The notes beneath the pieces were generated by a model. That model saw only the letters and a list, made by a program, of their open reading frames with translations, was not told the origin of the DNA and searched no databases. The position numbers were made by a program, and so were the translations under genes. From NCBI RefSeq assembly GCF_012034205.1, contig NZ_JAATEM010000034.1, forward strand, positions 16,387 through 80,386: DNA of 64,000 nt, read 5' to 3'. This document shows positions 34,264 through 42,850 of this stretch, piece by piece. The first letter of the stretch is position 1. Each line of letters opens with the position of its first letter. This DNA comes from Streptomyces composti. GTDB taxonomy: Bacteria; Actinomycetota; Actinomycetes; Streptomycetales; Streptomycetaceae.

Positions 34264-36662
34264 CCGGCCGCGACAGGGAACCAGCCGCAGCGCGCACGAG
34301 CAGGGCCGAACCCGCAGGCCCGGCGGGTGCCGGGTACTTCCGGCGGCTGCCGCTGGGTGCCTCCGGCTGGGACCTCTGGGGCGACGCGGCGCTGCGCAGC
34401 GCCGGGTTCCCCGCCGACCGGATCAACGAGCTGTGCGACGACGAACTCGCCCAGGCCGCCGACCGGTTCGACGACCGGGACGAGACCTCCCGTGCCCACT
34501 ACACGAAGGTGTTCCAGGCCGCCACGGAGCGGCTCAGCGCGGCCGTGCGCCGCACCGCCGCCGATCCGGTCTTCCGCGAGGCGGTCACCTGGCAGAACCC
34601 CGCACTCGTCCACAACTGCCTGGACAAGGCGGCCGCCGGTGAACCCCGCAATGTGCGCGGCCGGTACCACGAGCAGACGATCGTCACCTACCTCCAGCGC
34701 TACTGCCTGAAGAACGACACGGTCGGATTCTTCGGCCCGGTCGGCTGGGCCCGCATCTGCCCGGAGGAGACCGGTCTGACGGCCGTACCCGGCCCGGGGC
34801 TGGTGAAGGGCCGCACGACCTACTTCGAGGGCTGGGCCGTCGAGGCGCTCGCCCACGCCATCGGCGCCCGCCGGGAGGTGCTGCCCTTTCTGACACCGCG
34901 GGTCGTCCCCTCCGCCTCCCTCACCGGCTGGACCGTCCAGCTGCCCTTCCGCAAGCCGGTCACCCTGACCGCGCAGGAGGCCCGGGTGCTGGGCCGGTGC
35001 GACGGCAGACACACCGTCGGCGACATCGCGGGCACGCCCTTCGACCTGGAGACCGTGACCGCCCTGCTGCGCCTTCGCGATCTCGACATCATCCGCATGG
35101 ACCTGGCGGGAGGTCTGGTTCCCGAGCCCGAGCGGGAACTCGCCGAACGGATCGCCGGGATCGGCGACCCGGCGGTACGCCGGCGCGCCGCCGAGCCGCT
35201 CGAGGCACTCCTCGCCGCCCGGGCGGAGGTGGCCGCCTCGGCCGGAGACCCGGACCGGCTGCTGCGTGCCAGCCGGCACCTCGCCGCCGAGTTCGAACGC
35301 CTCACCGAGTCCTCGTCCACCCGCCGCGCGGGCGGCACCTACGCCGGCCGGACACTGGTCTACGAGGACACCGTCCGCGACATCGATCTGAGCGTGGGCC
35401 GCACGATCACCGACCGGCTCGCGGCGCCTCTCGGACTGCTCCTCGACAGCGCGCTCTGGCTGGCCAACACCATCGGGGAGCGCTACCTCGCACGGGCCCG
35501 CCAGATCCTGGACCGTGAGCGGGCGCGGAGCGGGGCCGGGACGATGCCGTTGCTGCAGATGCTCACCTCGCTGCTGCCCGAGGTCGCCCGGCTCTCCACC
35601 GACGACGTCCGCTCGGAGCTGGTCGACGAGGTGGTCGCGGAGTTCCGCGAGCGCTGGCGCCGAGTCCTCGGACTGCCCCTGGACGCCTTCGAGAGCACCC
35701 GCCGCCATGTGGTCTCGGCCGCGGACGTCGCCGAGCGGGCGGCCCGGGAGTTCGCGACCGGGGAACCGCTGTGGAGCTGTGCCCGCTGGAACTCGCCCGA
35801 CATCATGCTCATGGCGGACAGCCCGCAGGCCGCCGAACGCGGCGACGTGGACTTCGTCCTGGGCGAGATGCACTGCGCCATCAACACACTGGAGAGCCAG
35901 CTCTTCGCCTCTCAGCACCCCGACCCCGGCCGTCTGAGGGACAGCGCGGCCGCCTCGGGCATGGACCGCCGAGTGACCGTCATCCCGCGGATGGACGCCG
36001 CCCTGACCACGTCCCGGATGGCCCGGGCCGCCGAGCTGCGGCTGCCGTCCTACACCTACCTGTCGATCGGCGCGGACTCCTTCGAGCCGCCTCCGGGCGC
36101 GACGGTCCTGCCGGTCACGGACCTGGTGGTGGAGCGAGGGGATGACGAGCAACTCCGCGTGCGCCACCGCACCGACGGCCGGGAGTACCCGTTCGCGGAA
36201 GTGATCGGCGAGCCGCTGTCGCTGCTCGCCGCGAACGCCTTCAGCCCGTTCGGCGGTGCGCGCCACCGCCCCCGCGTCACCATCGACCGGCTCGTCGTCG
36301 AGCGCGAGGCCTGGACCTTCCGGGCCGCGGACTGCGACTGGGCGTTCGTCAAGGACGAGCAGCGGCGGTATGCGGCAGCCCGGGCCTGGCGGGCGCGGCA
36401 CGGCCTGCCCGATCGCGGCTTCTACCGGGTGCCGGTCGAACGCAAGCCGATGGCCGTGGACTTCCGCAGCCTGGCCCTGGTGAATCTGCTGGCCAAGTCC
36501 GTCCGCAGGACCGCCGAGAGCGGTGCCGACCGGTTCACCGTCTCCGAGATGCTGCCCGGCACCGACCGGCTCTGGCTGCGTGACCGGGCCGGTGAGCGGT
36601 ACACGGCCGAGCTGCGCGTCGTCGCCGTCGACGCCATGGACCGGCGCTCCCCTGCGACCTGA
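34260..36662 (+). CDS. LanB-type (lantibiotic dehydratase / PEARL-like) tRNA-dependent enzyme
   Basis: 800 residues from MTGRDREPAAARTSRAEP, translationally coupled to the MFS gene (ATGA at 34260-34263). The N-terminal region reads GYFRRLPLGASGWDLW, VTWQNPALVHNCLDKA and YLQRYCLKNDTVGFFGPVGWA (144-165), the glutamylation-domain pattern of LanB proteins (compare YLRRY...FGLFAGV in nisin-type enzymes). At 800 residues it is shorter than full LanB (~1000) and near the size of PEARLs, which use aminoacyl-tRNA to add an amino acid to a peptide and lack the elimination domain. No RiPP precursor gene is seen nearby. Its location between an exporter and a membrane peptidase in an NRPS cluster suggests it acts on the NRPS product; that is inference. 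Confidence 0.75.
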   Translation: MTGRDREPAAARTSRAEPAGPAGAGYFRRLPLGASGWDLWGDAALRSAGFPADRINELCDDELAQAADRFDDRDETSRAHYTKVFQAATERLSAAVRRTAADPVFREAVTWQNPALVHNCLDKAAAGEPRNVRGRYHEQTIVTYLQRYCLKNDTVGFFGPVGWARICPEETGLTAVPGPGLVKGRTTYFEGWAVEALAHAIGARREVLPFLTPRVVPSASLTGWTVQLPFRKPVTLTAQEARVLGRCDGRHTVGDIAGTPFDLETVTALLRLRDLDIIRMDLAGGLVPEPERELAERIAGIGDPAVRRRAAEPLEALLAARAEVAASAGDPDRLLRASRHLAAEFERLTESSSTRRAGGTYAGRTLVYEDTVRDIDLSVGRTITDRLAAPLGLLLDSALWLANTIGERYLARARQILDRERARSGAGTMPLLQMLTSLLPEVARLSTDDVRSELVDEVVAEFRERWRRVLGLPLDAFESTRRHVVSAADVAERAAREFATGEPLWSCARWNSPDIMLMADSPQAAERGDVDFVLGEMHCAINTLESQLFASQHPDPGRLRDSAAASGMDRRVTVIPRMDAALTTSRMARAAELRLPSYTYLSIGADSFEPPPGATVLPVTDLVVERGDDEQLRVRHRTDGREYPFAEVIGEPLSLLAANAFSPFGGARHRPRVTIDRLVVEREAWTFRAADCDWAFVKDEQRRYAAARAWRARHGLPDRGFYRVPVERKPMAVDFRSLALVNLLAKSVRRTAESGADRFTVSEMLPGTDRLWLRDRAGERYTAELRVVAVDAMDRRSPAT

Positions 36663-36691
36663 TTCCTCTCATCCCCTCGCGAGGTACGACC

Positions 36692-38998
36692 GTGCAGGCC
36701 ATGACCACCATGCGGAGACGGACACCGGCCCTGGCCGCATTCCTGCTGCTGCTCCTCACCGCCGCCGCGGCCACGCTGCCGCTGCTCACCCCCGACCCCC
36801 GGCCGGCCTCCGCCGCCGAGGAGGACTTCTCCGCAGCCCGCGCCATCGGCCGGCTCGACCACATCGCGAAGGTTCCGCACCCGACGGGTTCACCCGCGCA
36901 GGAGGACGTACGGAAGTACCTCGTACGCGAGCTGCGGGCGCTGGGGCTCGAGCCCGAGGTGCTGACCCGGGTCGCCGTCCGGCCCGCCGACGACGCCCCG
37001 GCTGTCGCGGGCACCGTCTCCGACGTCCACGCCACCATGCCCGGCGAGCGGCCCACCGGCCGCGTGCTCCTCGTCGCCCACTACGACTCGGTGCCGACCG
37101 GGCCGGGCGCCGCCGACAACGGGGCCAACGTCGCCGCGATCCTCGAGATCGCCCGCGCGCTCAAGGCCGGACCGCAACCGCGCAACGACGTCGAGTTCCT
37201 CTTCACCGACGGCGAGGAGTACGGACTGCTCGGTGCGCAGGCCTATGTGGACGCCTCACCGGGCGAGGGGCGGACAGCCGCCCCCGAGCGCACCGTCGTG
37301 ATCAACCTGGAGGCGAGGGGGGTCTCCGGACCCGCCGTGATGTTCCAGACGGCGGGCACGGGGCTCACGCCCGCCGTGCGGGAGGCGGGGGCGTTCACCA
37401 CGTCACTCGCCGACGAGGTCTACCGGCACCTGCCGAACAACACGGACCTGACCGTCTTCGACGAGGCCGGCATGCGGGGGCTCAACTTCGCCTTCGTGCA
37501 GGGCGCCGCCCACTACCACACCGACCACGACGACCTCGAGCGGCTCGACCCCGGCTCCGTGCAGGACATGGGGGACAGCGTCCTCGGCGCGGTCCGTCGG
37601 CTGGCCGGCGACGACCTCGGACGCGGCGGTCCGGACGCCACGTACTTCTCGCTGTTCGGCGCGGTCGTCTCCTACCCGGCCTGGCTGGTCCTGCCACTGG
37701 CCGTGCTGGCGGCGGCGGCCGCGGCGCTGCTCCTGCGGGCCGGGCGTCGGGCGGGCCTGGCCGCGCGCGGTGTCGCACGCGCCGCGGCCACGTTCCCGCT
37801 GACGCTGCTCGGCGCGGCGGCGCTGGGCCTGGCCGTGTGGTGGGTGCTGGCGTGGCTCCGTCCGGACTTCGTGCTCACCGACGGCGCCATCCACCACCTG
37901 GAGCGGTACGCGGTGGGGGAGGTGCTGCTGCTGGCCGTGCTGCTCGCCGCGTGGTACCGGTGGGCCCGCCGCACGGCGTCCCCGCTCGAGGCCGCGGTGG
38001 CCGTGCTCTGCTGGTTCGCGCTGCTCGCAGTGGTGTGTGCCGTGCTGCTGCCGGGGGCCGCCTATCTCTTCACCTGGCCCGCCCTGACCGGTCTCGCCGC
38101 CGTCGCCGGAATCCTGCGGTTGACGGGCCGGAACTCCCCCTGGCGTTCGGTGGCCGCGGCGGTGGCCGCGGCGCCGGCCGTGGCGCTGATACTGCCGGTC
38201 GCCCTCCTGCTGCTGCCCACCCTCGGCCTGTCGGCCGTGGCCGTACCGCTGGTTCTCGGGGCTTTCCTGGGAGGAACGCTCCTGTGTCTCGTCGAACCCT
38301 TGCCGCGGGGCCGGGTGGCCACCGCCGCGATGGCGACCACCGCGGTGTCGGGCGTGCTCACGCTGGGGGTGGGCGCCGCCCTGGACGGATACAGCCCCGA
38401 CGAGCCGGAACCGGTGAGCCTCGGATACGTCCTGGAGTCCGACACCGGCAAGGCCGGCTGGGTCAGTCTCGGCGACGCCTCCGACCCCATGGTCGGCAGG
38501 TTTCTCGGCGACGAACCCGTCCGCTACGACGACCGGGTTCCGCCACTGGCGGGCGTCGCGCTGCCCAACGGGGAGGCGAAGGGCGCCCGGCTGGACCTGC
38601 CGCGTGCCGAGGACGTCTCGGTCACCGAGGACGGCGGCGTGCGGACCGTGCGTCTGCGCGTGAAGGTGCCCGCCGGAGTCCACAGCATCGCCGTGTACGC
38701 CGACACCTCCGGTCACGAAATCCTCGGCGGCTCCGCCGAGGGGGCCGAGCTTCCCGGAGGCCGCAACCACACCATGGGCACGTGGGGCTGGGGCTTCACC
38801 TACGCGGCGCCACCGGCCGACGGTCTCGACCTCGTCGTCCGCGCCCGGGGCGCGGGCTCTCTTCCGCTGCGTGTGGTCACCACCGAGGCCGGCCTTCCCG
38901 ACGGGGTCGGTGCTCCGGTGCCGGAGGCTGACCAGACCTGGGCGGGATGGCCGTCGGTCGCAGGTCAGACCTTCGTGGTGCGGACCTTCGAGCACTGA
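36692..38998 (+). CDS. Membrane-bound M28-family zinc metallopeptidase
   Basis: 768 residues from a GTG start with GCGAGG 7 bases upstream (an ATG three codons later is possible). An N-terminal signal-anchor (PALAAFLLLLLTAAAATLPLL) is followed by an M28 domain: LLVAHYDSVPTGPGAADNGANV (zinc His 130, bridging Asp 142), FTDGEEYGLLG (catalytic and metal Glu 175/176), VINLEARGVSG and AHYHTDHDDLERL (His). After ~310 residues come about 8 transmembrane helices, then an extracytoplasmic C-terminal beta-domain. The peptidase should face outside. M28 enzymes remove N-terminal amino acids. Its start lies 29 bases after the LanB-like gene, suggesting one operon. Confidence 0.88.
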   Translation: MQAMTTMRRRTPALAAFLLLLLTAAAATLPLLTPDPRPASAAEEDFSAARAIGRLDHIAKVPHPTGSPAQEDVRKYLVRELRALGLEPEVLTRVAVRPADDAPAVAGTVSDVHATMPGERPTGRVLLVAHYDSVPTGPGAADNGANVAAILEIARALKAGPQPRNDVEFLFTDGEEYGLLGAQAYVDASPGEGRTAAPERTVVINLEARGVSGPAVMFQTAGTGLTPAVREAGAFTTSLADEVYRHLPNNTDLTVFDEAGMRGLNFAFVQGAAHYHTDHDDLERLDPGSVQDMGDSVLGAVRRLAGDDLGRGGPDATYFSLFGAVVSYPAWLVLPLAVLAAAAAALLLRAGRRAGLAARGVARAAATFPLTLLGAAALGLAVWWVLAWLRPDFVLTDGAIHHLERYAVGEVLLLAVLLAAWYRWARRTASPLEAAVAVLCWFALLAVVCAVLLPGAAYLFTWPALTGLAAVAGILRLTGRNSPWRSVAAAVAAAPAVALILPVALLLLPTLGLSAVAVPLVLGAFLGGTLLCLVEPLPRGRVATAAMATTAVSGVLTLGVGAALDGYSPDEPEPVSLGYVLESDTGKAGWVSLGDASDPMVGRFLGDEPVRYDDRVPPLAGVALPNGEAKGARLDLPRAEDVSVTEDGGVRTVRLRVKVPAGVHSIAVYADTSGHEILGGSAEGAELPGGRNHTMGTWGWGFTYAAPPADGLDLVVRARGAGSLPLRVVTTEAGLPDGVGAPVPEADQTWAGWPSVAGQTFVVRTFEH

Positions 38999-39090
38999 AC
39001 GGGACGAGGCGGCGGCGGACGGCTGCCTCCTTGCCGGGGCCGGCCGCCCCGGTGCGCCACCGGGCGCCGTCAACCGGGCAGCAGGAAGGC

Positions 39091-39119
39091 GGCACCGCCC
39101 CCGGCAGGGGGGCGGTGCC
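39091..39119. terminator. Strong hairpin terminator between convergent cluster genes
   Basis: GGCACCGCCCCC-ggcag-GGGGGCGGTGCC, a near-perfect 12-bp stem between the M28 gene and the arginine-oxidase-like gene. A second GC hairpin (GGCGCCCGGGCGCC type) follows at about 39128-39151. Confidence 0.8.
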
Positions 39120-39155
39120 GCCTCGAGCAGGCCGGCGCCCGGGCGCCGGCGCCGT

Positions 39156-40286
39156 TCACCTGGCGGGCGTGAGGTCGCGGTAGGCCTCCGCCATCGTCAG
39201 CACGGCACTCCGCACCGTCTCGAAGGGGCGAGCCAGGGAGACACGGATGTAGCGCAGCCCGCCCTCCGGGTCGGCCCAGTGGAACGGCGCGCACGGCAGC
39301 ACGTGGACGCCACGCGCCAGCATCTCCTTGTGCAGCACGTCCGAGTCGGGGCCGTCCTCGGGGAGTTCGATACGGGCCACGCTGATCTGCGATTCCGGGT
39401 CGGCGAGCTTCAGACCCACCGGCGAGAGGGTCTCCTCGACCACGGCCCGGTTGCGATCGACCAGTTCACGCGCCCGCTCGTAGCCGCCGTCGACCCAGTC
39501 GCCGGCCAGTTCCGTGATGAGCTGCAGGACGACCGGGGAGGCCGCGAGCAGTGACTCGGAGAAGGCGTACTCGATCGGCAGGTCGGTGCGCTCGCTGTAC
39601 GCGAGCATGCCGATCTTCAGTTCGTGCGTGGGCCACAGCTTGCCGGTGTCCTCGATGGTGATCCAGGAGCACCCCGCGGCGTCGAGCACCGCGTAGGTGT
39701 CGTACTGGGCGTCGCGGACCTGGCCGCGGAAGCTCGCGTCGATGATGACCGTCTGGTCGTTGCGCGCGGCGTGCTCCGCCAGCGACCGCAGATGCCCCTC
39801 GGGAGTGACGAGCCCGGTCGGGTTGTTGGGCAGGGTCACCACGATCGCCTCGACCGGGGGGCCCGGCCACTTCCGGGCCATGAGGTCTTCCTCGGACAAC
39901 GGGACGAGCTGCAGCCCTCGTGTCCTCATCAGGTCGGCGATGTTGTCGAAGGTCGGATGCAGCACCGCAACCGTCGTTCCCGCCGGCAGCGCGCGGGCCA
40001 CGATGTCCGTGGCGAGCGTCGACGAGTAGCAGCTGAGGATCCGGCCGGAACCGACCGGTGCGGTGTGCTGGCCCACGGCGCTGAAGAACGCCTTGTGCGC
40101 CGCGAGCTCGATCTCGGAGAACGGCCGTCGAGTGGCCTCCACGAACATCTCCGGAATACGGGCGACAATCTCCGACTGCTGTGGTGTGAGAACCAGCCGG
40201 GCGTGCCCGTCGGTGAGATTGAGCCCACCATCGGCGTCCATCAGCGCGTCAACTTCCATTGTCGTCAGATTGACAACTTCGGTCAT
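39156..40286 (-). CDS. MppP-like PLP-dependent L-arginine oxidase/hydroxylase
   Basis: 376 residues, the length of MppP from the mannopeptimycin pathway. Blocks I recall as typical of MppP-type enzymes are present: LNLTDGHARLVLTPQQ, GRILSCYSSTLATDIVARAL, LHPTFDNIADLMRTRGLQLVPL, IEDTGKLWPTHELKIGML (Schiff-base K216), and DPESQISVARIEL followed by LPCAPFHWADPEGGLRYIRVSLAR. MppP uses PLP and O2 to turn L-Arg into 4-hydroxy-2-oxo-5-guanidinovalerate on the way to enduracididine. The N-terminus (first ~12 residues), which orders on substrate binding in MppP, differs. It shares a bidirectional operator with the divergent hydroxylase gene. Whether it hydroxylates or only desaturates/deaminates Arg cannot be told. 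Confidence 0.78.
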   Translation of the reverse strand: MTEVVNLTTMEVDALMDADGGLNLTDGHARLVLTPQQSEIVARIPEMFVEATRRPFSEIELAAHKAFFSAVGQHTAPVGSGRILSCYSSTLATDIVARALPAGTTVAVLHPTFDNIADLMRTRGLQLVPLSEEDLMARKWPGPPVEAIVVTLPNNPTGLVTPEGHLRSLAEHAARNDQTVIIDASFRGQVRDAQYDTYAVLDAAGCSWITIEDTGKLWPTHELKIGMLAYSERTDLPIEYAFSESLLAASPVVLQLITELAGDWVDGGYERARELVDRNRAVVEETLSPVGLKLADPESQISVARIELPEDGPDSDVLHKEMLARGVHVLPCAPFHWADPEGGLRYIRVSLARPFETVRSAVLTMAEAYRDLTPAR

Positions 40287-40397
40287 CCTCAGCCCCTCAA
40301 TAAGTCCCCGGATGCCTGCTGCTCGCCGTGCTGTAGAGCCGGTTCGGGCGTCACCAAAGTGCGACTGGGCTCCGCAGAAACTGTCATGTTGTCGGAA

Positions 40398-40474
40398 ATT
40401 ATGAGGACCCCGGAACCCTTCTCGCCTGTCCCCTCTAACGGGGACCGCGAGTCATTCCGGTCCGCGCCTAGACT
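40398..40474. promoter_or_regulatory. Bidirectional cluster operator between the arginine oxidase and hydroxylase genes
   Basis: Perfect palindrome GTCCCC-TCTAAC-GGGGAC at 40428-40445. On the plus strand 23 nt lead to TAGACT (40469-40474) before the hydroxylase gene. On the minus strand 24 nt lead to CATAAT (40403-40398) before the oxidase gene. A symmetric site with a -10 box at the same distance on both sides is strong evidence that one activator drives both genes. Confidence 0.75.
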
Positions 40475-40540
40475 CCGGTTCGTTCACGTCGGACCGCGGG
40501 TGGCGAACACCCGCGGGCGGGAAGGGGGAGGACACAGGCC

Positions 40541-41569
40541 ATGCATCACCTGGCGCTCACACCCGAGGACAACGCGGCGCTCACCCCGATGCTGGCTGAG
40601 CTGGCCGCGGCGTACGACACGATCGAGAATCCAGAGCTGATCCGCCGTGCCCCCGTGCTCGCGAAGGCGCTGCCCTCGCATCTGCTGTCGTTCCTCGAAG
40701 AGTTCCGGCTCGGCGAACCCTCGGCGCTCTGTCTGGTCTCCGGTCTGGACGTGGACGAGGCCGAACTCGGTCCGACGCCCGGGCACTGGCGCGACAGCCA
40801 GTTCGACTCGCCGGCCTTCCGGCAGGAGATCTTCTTCCTTCTCTGCGCGAGTGCTCTCGGTGATGTCTTCGGGTGGGCGACGCAGCAGGACGGACGTATC
40901 ATGCACGACGTGCTGCCGATCAAGGGCCATGAGCACTACGAGATCGGCTCCAACAGCCTGCAGCACCTCTCCTGGCACACGGAGGACGCCTTCCACCCGT
41001 GCCGGGGCGACTACGTGGCCCTGATGTGCCTGAAGAACCCGGATGCGGTGGAGACGGTCGTGTCGGCCGTGCCGGACATGGACTGGACCGGCATCGACGT
41101 GGACGCCTTGTTCGAGCCGGAGTTCACCGTCATGCCGGACAACTCGCACCAGCCGGATCCGGGACAGGAGTCCTCCGGCGACCCGCGCATCGACAAGCTG
41201 CGCGAGCGCAGCTTCCGGCTCATCCAGGAGTGGAACGAGAATCCGCCGAGACGACCGCTGCTCTTCGGCGACCGGAGCGACCCGTACATGGCGCTCGACC
41301 CGTACCACATGGACCCCTCGACCTGGCCGGAGCGCAGCCGGCTGGCCTTCAAGCGGCTGTGCGAGGAGATCGAGAAGGCGATGAAGGACGTCGTGCTCCG
41401 GCCCGGCGATCTGGTCTTCATCGACAACTTCCGTGCGGTGCACGGCCGCAAGTCGTTCCGGGCCCGCTACGACGGGTCGGACCGCTGGCTGAAGCGGCTC
41501 AACATCACCCGTAATCTGCGCGGTTCCCGGGCCTGGCGTCCGGCGGCCGACGACCGCGTCATCTACTGA
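40541..41569 (+). CDS. VioC/MppO-family Fe(II)/2-oxoglutarate arginine beta-hydroxylase
   Basis: 342 residues. The clavaminate-synthase-like core has the iron ligands H146 and E148 (LSWHTEDAFHP) and H301 (FRAVHGRKSF), with R315 (DGSDRWLKRLNITR) placed for 2-oxoglutarate. The block GDVFGWATQQDGRIMHDVLPIKG resembles VioC, while DYVALMCLKNPDAVETV resembles MppO. Members hydroxylate C3 of free arginine (VioC) or of enduracididine (MppO). With a VioD-like gene in the cluster, 3-hydroxy-L-arginine is the more economical product. The start at ATG 40541 has GGGGGAGG upstream. Confidence 0.85.
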   Translation: MHHLALTPEDNAALTPMLAELAAAYDTIENPELIRRAPVLAKALPSHLLSFLEEFRLGEPSALCLVSGLDVDEAELGPTPGHWRDSQFDSPAFRQEIFFLLCASALGDVFGWATQQDGRIMHDVLPIKGHEHYEIGSNSLQHLSWHTEDAFHPCRGDYVALMCLKNPDAVETVVSAVPDMDWTGIDVDALFEPEFTVMPDNSHQPDPGQESSGDPRIDKLRERSFRLIQEWNENPPRRPLLFGDRSDPYMALDPYHMDPSTWPERSRLAFKRLCEEIEKAMKDVVLRPGDLVFIDNFRAVHGRKSFRARYDGSDRWLKRLNITRNLRGSRAWRPAADDRVIY

Positions 41570-41585
41570 CTCCGGGCGCGCGTGC

Positions 41586-42746
41586 TCACCCGCCGGCCGC
41601 CGCGAGGCGGCCGGCGAAGTCGTGCAGGGCGGCTTCCGCCACGTTGCTGACACTCACGCGCAACGTGCCCCGGTCCTCGGGGTGGAAGGCCGTGCCCGGG
41701 AGGACGAGAACGTCGTGCTTCAGCAGCAGCTCGCGCACGACGTCCCCGGTCGGCCGGTCCGTGAACGGGTGCCGCACCCAGCCGAAGAAGCCGCCGACGG
41801 ACAGCAGCTCGAACCCGCCGGGCCGCCCCGCCATGGCCCGGGCGAAGGCCTCCCGCCTGGCGACGACCTCAGCCGATCGCTCCCGGCGCCACGGACCGGC
41901 TCCGGTGAGTCCGGCCCAGGCGGCCTCCTGGCCGATGCGCGGCGGGCAGATGGCGACGCAGTCGAGCAGCTTCATGACTTCTCTGTTCAGCGCGGGCGAG
42001 GCCACGACCGCGCCGACCCGGTAGCCGGGGATCGCGAGGTCCTTGGAGAAGCTGTGCAGGCTGACGACCGTCTCCGGCCAGCCCGGATCGGAGAACAACG
42101 GGTGCGGGGGCTGGTCGGTGCCACGGAACGAGCGGTACGTCTCGTCGAGGATCAGGGCGATCCCGTGCCGCTCCGCCAGCCGCGCGAACCTGGTGATCTC
42201 CTGCGGGGGGAGCGTCACCCCGGTGGGGTTGCCGGGGGTCACCAGCACGATCGCTCGGGTGCGCGGGGTGATCAGGGACTCGGCCGCGGCGGCGCTCGGC
42301 ACGAGGCCCGGCCCGGGATCCAGATAGACCGGGGTGACGCCGTCGAGCCGCAGCCACATGTCGTGGTTGAAGTAGTACGGCAACGGCAGGACGACCTCGT
42401 CGCCGGGCTGGGTGAGGGCCGAGGTCACCAGGCAGAAGGCCTGGTTGCAGCCTGCGGTGACCACGACGTTCTCCGCGTCGACCCGGCCCCGGTAGTCCCT
42501 GGTCAGCTCGGCGGCGAAGGCGGACCGGAGCTTCGGCAGTCCCGCCAGGTCCACGTAGTCGGCGCCGTGGGCGTCCCGGGCGACGGACACGACATGGTCC
42601 ACGACGGACGGGGCCGGCGGACAGGCGGGCGCCGCCTGGGCGAGATCGAGCAGTTCGGCGTTCCCCCGCGCCCCCCGTTCGTCGAGCAGGGCGTACGTCG
42701 CTCCGATGGGAGAGTCGCTCTGCCGCAGGGTCCTGGGAGTGAGTCG
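41586..42746 (-). CDS. Class I/II PLP aminotransferase of the arginine pathway
   Basis: 386 residues from a GTG start (42746) with AAGGAG at good spacing. Fold-type I motifs: VVTAGCNQAFCLV, LVTPGNPTGVTLPP, ILDETYRSFRG and the Schiff-base lysine in VVSLHSFSKDLAIPGYRVGA; the C-terminal arginine is in GTLRVSVSN. In mannopeptimycin-type pathways the MppQ aminotransferase restores the amino group on the keto-arginine product of MppP; this enzyme could do that job, but identity with MppQ is not established. It converges with the hydroxylase gene, leaving only 16 bp between them. Confidence 0.75.
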   Translation of the reverse strand, partial: RLTPRTLRQSDSPIGATYALLDERGARGNAELLDLAQAAPACPPAPSVVDHVVSVARDAHGADYVDLAGLPKLRSAFAAELTRDYRGRVDAENVVVTAGCNQAFCLVTSALTQPGDEVVLPLPYYFNHDMWLRLDGVTPVYLDPGPGLVPSAAAAESLITPRTRAIVLVTPGNPTGVTLPPQEITRFARLAERHGIALILDETYRSFRGTDQPPHPLFSDPGWPETVVSLHSFSKDLAIPGYRVGAVVASPALNREVMKLLDCVAICPPRIGQEAAWAGLTGAGPWRRERSAEVVARREAFARAMAGRPGGFELLSVGGFFGWVRHPFTDRPTGDVVRELLLKHDVLVLPGTAFHPEDRGTLRVSVSNVAEAALHDFAGRLAAAGG

Positions 42747-42781
42747 CACGCCGGTTCTCCTTCGCAAGGCTGGTCATCCCG

Positions 42782-42828
42782 AGCTTCCCCGGCCCCGCCC
42801 GGGGGCACCATCCCCCTCTTCAGGGGAC
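42782..42828 (-). promoter_or_regulatory. Weaker cluster operator before the aminotransferase gene
   Basis: On the minus strand GTCCCC-TGAAGA-GGGGGA (42828-42811) has one perfect and one degraded arm with the usual 6-nt spacer. At 23 nt downstream the -10 position reads GAAGCT, a poor match. The site lies in the gap between the DNA-glycosylase-like gene and the aminotransferase gene. Confidence 0.4.
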
Positions 42829-42850
42829 GTACCGGGCGAGGCCGGCCCGT

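Noticed and set aside
34260..36662. Lanthipeptide or thiopeptide cluster based on the LanB-like gene
   Set aside because: No precursor peptide, LanC, cyclodehydratase or thiopeptide cyclase gene is nearby; NRPS genes dominate the region.
39156..42746. Mannopeptimycin or enduracidin cluster
   Set aside because: MppP-like and MppO-like enzymes occur, but the NRPS size, domain order, FAAL-ACP and lack of halogenase, glycosyltransferases and MppR in the window do not fit.
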